DNA of 64,000 bases from Methylobacterium sp. Leaf117 (GTDB lineage Bacteria > Pseudomonadota > Alphaproteobacteria > Rhizobiales > Beijerinckiaceae), in contig NZ_LMNL01000037.1 of NCBI RefSeq assembly GCF_001422985.1, positions 287,332 through 351,331 of the forward strand, written 5' to 3'. Under the pieces are notes generated by a model. The model saw only the letters and a program-made list of their open reading frames with translations. It made no database searches and was not told the DNA's origin. The position numbers and the translations under genes were made by a program. How positions within the stretch are numbered: position 1 is the stretch's first letter; every line of letters starts with the position of its first letter. Positions 34,101-40,704 of this stretch are shown here, one piece after another.

Positions 34101-34724
34101 GCCGCCGCGCACCGCGTACTCGCCGGTGTCGCGCACCGTCCCGGTGCGCAGGAAGCCGTTGGCCTCGACCCAGGCCGTCACCGTGTCCATCGGGACCACG
34201 TTGCCGATGGCGGCCGAGAACGTCTCGACCGCGATCTTCTCGCGGGGGGGGACGCGTTGGATCAGGGCGTTGACGGTGGTGCAGAGGATGCGGGGCTGCT
34301 CCTCCGAGGAGCGCGAGCGGGCGAGCCGCGACAGGGCCGTCATGCGCTGGGCCGCGATGGCGCCGTTGGGCGAGACCCGGTCGTAGGGCTGGCAGTCCCA
34401 GGCCGGCACGCTCATCGTCTCGATCTCGGGCGCGACGAACTTCAGGGCACTGACGAAGGCGGCCGAGCGCCCGGAATCGCGGGCCACGTGGACCAGCACC
34501 GCCGGCCCCTCGAAATCGCGGCTGAGCGCCCGGGCCAGATCCGCCACCACGAGGGCGTCGAAGCCCTCCGGCACATTGGCCAGGGTCGGGCTGTCGCCGC
34601 GCTTCAGCGCGTCGAGGGCGCGGGCCAGCGCCCCGGATTTCGGCAGGGCGAAGCGCGCCGTCTGGGGCTTCGGCGCGGGGGCGGCCGCTTTGATCTGAGG
34701 CGGGTTCGTCTGGGGCTTGGCCAT
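31116..34724 (-). CDS. mfd: Transcription-repair coupling factor Mfd
   Basis: A 1202-residue protein, usual length for Mfd. From the N-terminus: a UvrB-like module, the RNA polymerase interaction domain (PGDLVVHADHGIGRFVGLKT), and the RecG-type translocase with Walker A GDVGFGKTEVALRAAF (about residue 678), DEEQHFGVAHKERLK, SATPIPRTLQLAMTG and QLRGRVGRAKARAYALF. The C-terminal TRCF domain ends ...RSLSTIARRKKAA. Mfd removes RNA polymerase stalled at lesions and recruits UvrA. ATG 34724 begins MAKPQTNPP. In related bacteria mfd sits beside sdhE and recG; here about 3.2 kb of other DNA separates them. Confidence 0.97.
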   Translation of the reverse strand: MAKPQTNPPQIKAAAPAPKPQTARFALPKSGALARALDALKRGDSPTLANVPEGFDALVVADLARALSRDFEGPAVLVHVARDSGRSAAFVSALKFVAPEIETMSVPAWDCQPYDRVSPNGAIAAQRMTALSRLARSRSSEEQPRILCTTVNALIQRVPPREKIAVETFSAAIGNVVPMDTVTAWVEANGFLRTGTVRDTGEYAVRGGILDLSPPGLPNPIRLDFFGDTLESIRAFDPETQRTVGQLRSLDLVPMSEVQLTTETIRRFRQGYLSTFGAATRDDRLYETISEGRRYAGLEHWMPLFYDHLDTLFDYVGGVPLVFDAQVDEAAGERLTLIRDYYDARAEAMKAPSPGVAPYKPLKPSALYLTPNEWRDRVAAASVARLSPFSMPESPDRATIDCEGRQGRTFAAERADESASVFDAAVAHVKDLQGSGHHVILGSWSDGSRDRLCSVLADHGLKKPVAINTLTAVNALKRGTDVAVAVWGLESGFVVDRLAVISEGDILGDRLVRQKRKAKRPQDIILEVQALQPGDLVVHADHGIGRFVGLKTVTAAGAPHDCLEIQYAGGLLLLPVENIELLTRYGSEDAEVALDRLGGGAWQARKAKMKKRILEMAGQLIRIAAERFVRQAPRLHAPEGLYDEFAARFAFNETEDQANAIDAVLTDLNAGRPMDRLVCGDVGFGKTEVALRAAFAGALGGKQVAVVVPTTLLARQHYRTFAERFKGLPVEVAQMSRFVSNTEMKRVRDGLTAGTVDIVVGTHALLAKTVAFKDLGLIIVDEEQHFGVAHKERLKALQADVHVLTLSATPIPRTLQLAMTGVRELSIIATPPVDRLAVRTSVTPFDPLLIREALLRERYRGGQSFYVVPRIEDLAEVKRFLDQEMPETTVAVAHGQMAAGQLEDVMTAFYEGKYDVLLSTTIVESGLDIPTANTLIVHRADMFGLAQLYQLRGRVGRAKARAYALFTTPANRTLTVQAEKRLQVLQTLDTLGAGFQLASHDLDIRGAGNLLGDAQSGHIKEVGYELYQQMLEDAVTALKAGIDEPVEEAWSPTIALGAPVTIPEDYVEDLTVRLGLYRRLSTLENDAEMESFGAELIDRFGPLPPEVEQLLKIVTIKILCRDTNVEKVEAGPKGVVVHFRDKAFANPQGLVTYVAEQASFAKVRPDMSIVFIRELDTIPERLKVTTTILRSLSTIARRKKAA

Positions 34725-34961
34725 CGGGTCGGGGTTCTGAACTCGTGCTGGGCCGGGCGGAAGCGACTGTCTCCGTCCGCCCTCCTGTCTCGGAAGGACC
34801 GCCGCGGCGGCCTCGAAAGGACGTTGCGTTCCCCCGGGCGCGGACCCGGAAGCGACGAACGCGTATGTATCCCTGAGCCCGGTCCTTACCAGACCTGCCC
34901 CGCGCCGTACCGGCGTTAACGCACCCCGCCGCGTTGATCCAGCGCAGCGGCGTGCGGCCGG

Positions 34962-34992
34962 CCCCCCCCCAAGCGGCCCCCCCCCCAAGCGG
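34962..34992. repeat. Duplicated poly-C tract upstream of mfd
   Basis: Two runs of nine and ten cytosines (34962-34970 and 34977-34986), each followed by AAGCGG, lie between the ncRNA element and mfd. Such runs change length easily by slippage. Confidence 0.7.
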
Positions 34993-35002
34993 CTTTACCC
35001 CC

Positions 35003-35508
35003 GCGCGCGGTTTTGCGCCGGGGGCATGGCCCAAGGAACACGCCGAACGGGGACGCGGGACGCCGCGGAACCCTTCTGTGCGCTTTTGATGGTTGCCGGT
35101 CCCCCGGCGTCCCGGGCTCCGGCGTCGCCGCCGGGGCCGTTCACGTCGCGATGTCTCCAACGGATCTCGTGCTGGCGCTAAGTTCGGCGGGTTTCGGAGA
35201 GACCCCGCACGCTTCGGAGCGAGCCTTCGTCGCACGCCGCCTCGTCATGGGCGGCGCCGCAGCTTTTCCCCGCTGCCCCAGGGACGGGTCGAACGGCGAG
35301 GGCATTTCCTCCCCCGGCGCGCCGCCCAGACCCGAGCCAACGGTTGTAACGAGCCGTCGCCCGAGGCGGCAGCGACCGAAGCCACCGACGCGGGCACCGC
35401 CCCGCCGCCCTCCAGCCCACCCGGTCGGTCTCCGGTCAGGCTCCCGCTTCGTTCGGGCGGCAGGTGTGAGGATAGAGGCACAATATAGGAATATTGTCAA
35501 GTCTTTTC
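35003..35508 (-). ncRNA. Candidate structured noncoding RNA element, copy 2
   Basis: Minus-strand homologue of 251-760. The start block has TTGACA (35495-35500 on the minus strand) inside a perfect inverted repeat, ACAATAT-AGGA-ATATTGT (35480-35497). The end has the stem GGGACGCCG / CGGCGTCCC (35057-35065 with 35105-35113 on the plus strand). The distance between these marks is 443 bases, the same as in copy 1. Inner blocks such as CCGCGTCG-TGGC and CCGCC...ACGAGGCGG also align, with scattered substitutions. It lies about 280 bases upstream of mfd on the same strand, so it could be a long leader, but copy 1 has no such gene. No protein frame is conserved between the copies. Confidence 0.55.
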
Positions 35509-35684
35509 GACGACAGCCTGCCGTTTGCCGACGCTCGGAACTCGAAACTCGGACGACGACGGGGTTCGGCACCTGATCCGCGGAGCGCGAGGCTTGAGAC
35601 GCTTTCGTTTTCGTTTGTCCTGTCGGGATCACCGGTTTCCACGGATCCCTGACAAACCCGATGATCCCTGACAAATCCCATGCG

Positions 35685-37196
35685 TCAGCGGAGAGCCGGC
35701 ATCCTTGCTCCGCCCTTCAGGGTCAACAAGCTGAGACACCCAAACCCGAAGGCTGCTGTCGCCCCATAGAGCATCACCGCATCGAACCCCTCTCCGAGCG
35801 CGTGACGGGCCATCTCAACGGGGATACCGGCGGCCTCGGCCGCGGCGAGGTTGCCGGCGGCGACGGATTCGGAGAGCGCGGTCAGGCCTGAAGCCGCGTG
35901 GGGCGCGACGGGTTCCAGGCTTGCGCGGATGCCCCGGACGAGGATGAGGCCCATCAGGGCGATGCTGATCGAGAGCGCCATCATCCGCACGCTCATGTCC
36001 ATGGCTGAGGCCATGCCGGCGCGCTCGATCGCGACGGAGCCTGTCGCCGTGTTGGCGACGGGCGTGTTGGTGAGGCCCACGCCGAGACCGGTCACGACAC
36101 AGCCGGGCAGCAGGGTGACCCAGGCCGCTTCGCCGAGGCCTGCCCCCAGCCGCATCAGGACGAAGCCCAGGCCGATGGTGAGGAGGCCGAGCGGGATCAC
36201 GAAGCGGGGTCCGCGCGCCAGGAGCAATCGCTCGGCCAGCGGGGGGACGAGGAGCGTCGGCAACGTCTAGGCGAGAAGCGCCAGACCCATCCGGACGCTG
36301 TCGAGGTTTTGAACCGCCTGGACGTAGATCGGCAGGTAGATCACGAAGGGCCAGAAGCTGAAGTTCATGCCGGCCGCGCCGAGAAGGGCGCCGGAGAAGG
36401 CCCGGTTGCGGAAGGCGCCGAAGTCGAACATCGGGCGAGGCGTGCGCGTCTCCACCAGAAGGAAGGCGAGGACGCTCGCAAGGCCCGCGAGGGCGAGCGC
36501 GAGGGCTGCGGGGTTGGCAGGGACGGGCGCTTCGCCCTGCGTGATGAGATAGACCAGCGCGAAGACGGAGAAGGAGAGCGTGGCCACGCCCGGCCAGTCG
36601 AACCGCACCGCCTGGGTGTCGAAGGATTCCGTGATGCCGGCCTTCGCGGCGGCCCACGTCACGGCGGCGAGCTCGACATGAACCAGGAACACCCATTCCC
36701 AACTTGCAACCGCCACGGTGAGCCCGCCGATCAGCGGGCCGAATCCGAGACCGAAGCCGAAGACGACGCCCCACCAGCCGAAGGCCGAGCCACGCTCCGC
36801 CCCATCGCGGAACTGGTTGGACAGGATGGCGATCTGGCAGGCCAGCATGGCGGCGGCGCTCGCACCCTGCACGAAGCGGGCGGCGATCAGGACCGGCGCC
36901 TGCGTTGCCAGCCCGCAGGCCAAGGAGGCGAGGCCGAACGCGAGAACGCCGGCCATGAAGACGCGCTTTCGCCCGAGGCGGTCGGCGAGGGCCCCCATCG
37001 CCATGAGACAGGTCGTCATGGCGATCGTGTAAGCGTTCACGATCCATTGCAGCTGCCGGAAGTCGGCGGGCAGGACCCGCTCGAGGGTCGGCAGGATGGC
37101 CGGGATGCTGGAGATCTCGAGTCCCAGCATGAGGGCCGACAGGGAAACGGCGGCGAGGGCCGCCCCGTTCTTCGCGGTCGCGATGGATGCGCTCAC
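35685..37196 (-). pseudogene. MFS drug-efflux transporter (DHA2 type) interrupted by an in-frame amber codon
   Basis: The frame from GTG 37196 codes for an MFS transporter of the 14-segment DHA2 type: IVNAYTIAMTTCLMAMGALADRLGRKRVFMAG is motif A, FVQGASAAAMLACQIAIL and FGFGLGFGPLIGGL follow. After ...SVRMGLALLA a TAG stop stands at 36267-36269; the same frame then continues TLPTLLVPPLAERLLLARGPRFV and completes a normal C-terminal half to 35685. Total length 503 codons fits a full transporter, so a single base change (for instance from TAC or CAG) explains it. It may be a sequencing error, a recent nonsense mutation, or readthrough. Confidence 0.8.
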
Positions 37197-37358
37197 AGGG
37201 CTCGTCTCGGCTGACGCCGCTGCACCCCGAAAGATGCAGCTGCAGGTTGCGGTCGGCGCAAGACTTGGCGCGAACGCGATCCCTCTGCAATCGGACGCCG
37301 TCGATCAGCGTGACACCGAAACGGAATCGACGGTCTCCGTGGGTGCCGGACCGGACGT

Positions 37359-37805
37359 TCAGAGCGCTCTTGCCAGCGGAAGGGCTTTTGCCAGGGGAAG
37401 GGCTCTTGCCAGCGGAAGGACATGGTCGCGCGTGAGCGGGGCCAGCGGGAGGCCCCCTGCTGCGTCGTGCGCGACCCAGATCGCCTCCTCGATTTCCGAG
37501 CCGATCGTCGGCGTCCCGGCCAGTCTCAGATGGAAGAGTTCGGCCTGAACCATCATCCCGGTCTCGTTGGCGGCGACAGCCCGGTAACAGCCGAGATGGC
37601 GGGCCTCGCCCTCCTCCAGCGTCACGCCGATTTCCTCGTGGAGTTCACGGCACAGGGCCGACCGCGCGCTTTCGCCCGTTTCGATCTTGCCGCCGGCCTG
37701 CATGAACCAGCGGGTGCCCCGTTTCCGCACCAGCAGGAGCCGACCGTGACCGTCGTCGATCAACCCGGCGGTGATGCGGATGTCTGGAAACGCGACGGAC
37801 GTCAT
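37359..37805 (-). CDS. NUDIX hydrolase
   Basis: A 148-residue NUDIX-fold pyrophosphohydrolase. The box GGKIETGESARSALCRELHEEIGV (about residues 38-61) has all the metal-binding glutamates. It hydrolyses a nucleoside diphosphate linked to another group; the substrate is not evident. The C-terminus is a triple LPLA(R/K)A repeat coded by an 18-bp tandem repeat, past the end of the fold. ATG 37805. It lies upstream of the broken MFS gene on the same strand; both occupy the segment that separates mfd from sdhE. Confidence 0.87.
   Translation of the reverse strand: MTSVAFPDIRITAGLIDDGHGRLLLVRKRGTRWFMQAGGKIETGESARSALCRELHEEIGVTLEEGEARHLGCYRAVAANETGMMVQAELFHLRLAGTPTIGSEIEEAIWVAHDAAGGLPLAPLTRDHVLPLARALPLAKALPLARAL
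37366..37419. repeat. 18-bp tandem repeat, three units, in the 3' end of the NUDIX gene
   Basis: Units GCTCTTGCCAGCGGAAGG at 37366, 37384 (two changes) and 37402 code in frame for the LPLARA repeats at the NUDIX C-terminus, directly before the stop. Confidence 0.85.
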
Positions 37806-37934
37806 GGCGTGATGCTCCGGGCCGACGCCGACGCTTGCGGCTCAAGCCAGACAGGATGTCTGCACGGGGCAGGATCGACAGGCGATACCGAGGGGCGCGA
37901 ACGGGTCGCCATCGCCCCCTGTCGCCATCGCCCC

Positions 37935-38228
37935 CTAATGAATCGGCGCGTCGTGCTTATGGAAGGCCTTGAGGCGGCGGTAGACCGGGGTGTCGTAGTT
38001 CTCGGGCGTCGGGTCCTCGCCGGTGAGCCAGCGGAACAGGTCGCGGTCCGGCACCTCGATCAGGGCCTCGAAGAGGGTCAGCTCCTCCTCCGAGAGGGTG
38101 CCGATCTCGGCATCGGCGAAGCGACCCATGATCAGGTCCATCTCGCGGATGCCGCGGTGCCAGGCGCGGAAGAGGGTGCGGCGGCGGCGCGGATCGAGGT
38201 CGGCGCTGGTGCGGGTGGTGCCGGACAT
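37935..38228 (-). CDS. sdhE: FAD assembly factor SdhE
   Basis: A 97-residue protein of the SdhE/YgfY (DUF339) family. The RGxxE-type block appears as AWHRGIREMDLIMGRFAD, followed by LTLFEALIEVPDRDLFRWLTGEDPTP. SdhE promotes covalent FAD attachment to succinate dehydrogenase. ATG 38228. It is divergent from recG, the arrangement common in alphaproteobacteria, with a 22-bp perfect palindrome in the shared promoter region. Confidence 0.92.
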   Translation of the reverse strand: MSGTTRTSADLDPRRRRTLFRAWHRGIREMDLIMGRFADAEIGTLSEEELTLFEALIEVPDRDLFRWLTGEDPTPENYDTPVYRRLKAFHKHDAPIH

Positions 38229-38264
38229 GCGGTCAGCCTGTGATGCGGGGATCCCGGGATGCTG

Positions 38265-38286
38265 TGATCCGGGGATCCCCGGATCA
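38265..38286. promoter_or_regulatory. 22-bp perfect palindrome between sdhE and recG
   Basis: A loop-free perfect palindrome centred on GGGGATCCCC (38271-38280) and ending TGATCC/GGATCA lies in the divergent sdhE-recG spacer. A degenerate relative (GCGGGGATCCCGGGATGC) sits just to its left. It could be an operator or a duplicated repeat. Confidence 0.55.
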
Positions 38287-38438
38287 TGCCATCCCCTGCC
38301 CGGCCCCGATGCGGCATCCGTCGCAGGACCAAGCCTTCGTGGGTGTATATAGAGACAGCCGCCCGCGCCACCATCCCGCCGTCACGCACGGTGGCGCCCG
38401 TTCCGCATCCCATCCGTGCCTTCCCTCCAACGAGCCGC

Positions 38439-40586
38439 ATGACCGACGCCGCGCCGCGCCAGCCCCTGCTCCGTCCGAGCATCCTCGATGCCCTGTTCGC
38501 GCCCGCGCGCGGGCTGCCGGGCATCGGCCCCAAGATGGCGCCGATGATCGAGCGGCTGCTCGGCACGCCCGAGCAGCCGGCCCGCATCGTCGACCTCCTG
38601 TTCCACCTGCCGCAGGGCGGCGTCGCCCGTCGCCTGATGGGCTCCATCGCGGAGGCGCCCCCTGGCGAGCCGGTGACCCTCGGCGTCACCGTGACGGGCT
38701 ACCGGGCGCCCCAGCCCGGGGCCGGCCGGCGGCCGTTCCGGGTGCTGGTCGAGGACGCCACCGGCGACATCACCCTGGTGTTCTTCGGCATGCCCCAGGC
38801 CCGGGTCGAGAAGATGCTGCCGCTCGGGAGCCACCGCTACATCACCGGGCGCATCGATCTCTGGGACGGGCACCGCCAGATGGTCCATCCCGCCCGCATC
38901 GTCGACGAGGCAGGGCTGGCCGCTCTCCCCGTGGTCGAGCCGATCTACGGCGCCACCGAGGGGCTGACCTCGCGGGCGATCTCGAAGCTCGCCCATGCCG
39001 CCCTGGAGCGCCTGCCGGTGCTGCCCGAGTGGCAGGACCCGGCCTGGATCGCCCGCGAGGGGCTGCCGGCCTTCGCCGACGCCCTGCGGGCCGAGCACCG
39101 GCCCGAGAGCGCGCCGCCGCCCGTGCCGGAGGGCATGACCGCGCCGCCGCGCACGCCGGCCCGGCGGCGCCTCGCCTATGACGAGCTTCTCGCCTCGCAG
39201 CTGGCGCTGGCCCTGATGCGCGCCCGCAACCGCCGCGCCCCGGGCCGGGCCAATGCGGGGGACGGCAGGTTGAGCGGCCGGATCGAGGCCGCCCTGCCCT
39301 TCGCGCTCACGGGGGCGCAGAGCCGCGCCGTCGCCGAGATCCGCGCCGATCTCGCCTCCGACCGGCGCATGCTGCGCCTGCTCCAGGGCGATGTCGGCTC
39401 CGGCAAGACCGCCGTGGCCTTGCTCGCCATGGCGTCGGCCGTGGAGGTCGGGCGCCAGGCCGCCCTGATGGCCCCCACCGAGATCCTGGCGCGCCAGCAT
39501 TTCGAGCGCCTGGCGCCTCTCACCGACGGCCTGCGCCTGCGCCTCCTCACCGGGCGCGACAAGGCCTCCGAGCGTCGCGCCACCCTGGCGGCGCTGGCAT
39601 CCGGCGCGGTCGACATCGTGGTCGGCACCCACGCGCTGTTCCAGGACAGCGTGGTGTTCGCCGATCTCGGCGTGGCGGTGGTGGACGAGCAGCACCGCTT
39701 CGGCGTGCACCAGCGCCTGGCGCTGGGGGCCAAGGGCGCCGCCGTCGACATCCTGGTGATGACCGCGACCCCGATTCCCCGCACCCTGGCGCTGACCTGC
39801 TTCGGCGACATGGACGTCTCGGTGCTCGACGAGAAGCCCGCCGGACGCCAGCCGATCGCCACCCGCCTCGTCTCCACCGACCGCCTCGACGAGGTGGTGG
39901 CGGGGTTGGGCCGGGCCGTGGCCGCCGGCGACCGGGTCTACTGGATCTGCCCCCTGGTGGCAGAATCCGAGTTCGTCGATCTGGCCGCCGCCGAGGAGCG
40001 CTTCGCGGATCTGCGCCACAGCTTCGGCGACGCGGTCGGCCTCATCCACGGCAAGATGCCGGGGCCCGACAAGGACGCCGCCATGGAGCGCTTCCAGCGG
40101 GGCGAGACCAGGATCCTGGTCTCCACCACGGTGGTGGAGGTCGGCGTCGACGTGCCGGAAGCGACCATCATGGTCATCGAGCATGCGGAGCGCTTCGGGC
40201 TGGCCCAGCTCCACCAGCTGCGCGGCCGGGTCGGGCGGGGTACCCGCGCCTCCACCTGCCTGCTGCTCTATCGCGGTCCCCTCGGGCAGGTCTCGCGGGC
40301 GCGCCTGGAGATGATGCGCGAGACCGAGGACGGCTTCCGCATCGCGGAAGAAGACCTGCGCCTGCGCGGCGAGGGCGAGGTGCTGGGCACCCGGCAATCG
40401 GGCCTCGCGGCCTTCCGCCTCGCCAGCCTGGAGACCGACGCCGAATTGCTGCAGGTGGCCCGCGACGATGCGCAACTCGTGGTCCAGCGCGATCCCGGCC
40501 TGAAGAGCACGCGCGGCCAGGCCCTGCGGGTGCTGCTCTACCTGTTCGAGCGCGACGCCGCGATCCGGCTGCTGGGCGCCGGATAG
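38439..40586 (+). CDS. recG: ATP-dependent DNA helicase RecG
   Basis: A 715-residue branched-DNA helicase. The N-terminal wedge/OB domain is followed by Walker A GDVGSGKTAVALLAM (about residue 317), DEQHRFGVHQRLAL (about 414), TATPIPRTLALT and QLRGRVGRGTRAS; the C-terminal hook EDLRLRGEGEVLGTRQSG is characteristic. RecG reverses stalled forks and resolves recombination intermediates. ATG 38439 (MTDAAPRQP) is selected from family length. Divergent from sdhE. Confidence 0.96.
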   Translation: MTDAAPRQPLLRPSILDALFAPARGLPGIGPKMAPMIERLLGTPEQPARIVDLLFHLPQGGVARRLMGSIAEAPPGEPVTLGVTVTGYRAPQPGAGRRPFRVLVEDATGDITLVFFGMPQARVEKMLPLGSHRYITGRIDLWDGHRQMVHPARIVDEAGLAALPVVEPIYGATEGLTSRAISKLAHAALERLPVLPEWQDPAWIAREGLPAFADALRAEHRPESAPPPVPEGMTAPPRTPARRRLAYDELLASQLALALMRARNRRAPGRANAGDGRLSGRIEAALPFALTGAQSRAVAEIRADLASDRRMLRLLQGDVGSGKTAVALLAMASAVEVGRQAALMAPTEILARQHFERLAPLTDGLRLRLLTGRDKASERRATLAALASGAVDIVVGTHALFQDSVVFADLGVAVVDEQHRFGVHQRLALGAKGAAVDILVMTATPIPRTLALTCFGDMDVSVLDEKPAGRQPIATRLVSTDRLDEVVAGLGRAVAAGDRVYWICPLVAESEFVDLAAAEERFADLRHSFGDAVGLIHGKMPGPDKDAAMERFQRGETRILVSTTVVEVGVDVPEATIMVIEHAERFGLAQLHQLRGRVGRGTRASTCLLLYRGPLGQVSRARLEMMRETEDGFRIAEEDLRLRGEGEVLGTRQSGLAAFRLASLETDAELLQVARDDAQLVVQRDPGLKSTRGQALRVLLYLFERDAAIRLLGAG

Positions 40587-40704
40587 GGCACGGACCGGTT
40601 TTCGACGATCGGTTTTCAAGGATCAGTGTCCTGCGCCGGCTGATGAACCTGGCGTCAACCTTCCCGTGCGCAGCCTCCCGCCTGCAACCAGGGGAGCGGG
40701 GTCG

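Noticed and set aside
30852..34919. A 1355-codon open frame opposite mfd
   Set aside because: Mfd on the minus strand has complete family motifs over the same bases; this frame has none.
37193..37423. Small frames antisense to the NUDIX 3' end and the spacer
   Set aside because: Their repeats only mirror the 18-bp tandem array; no start signal or family.
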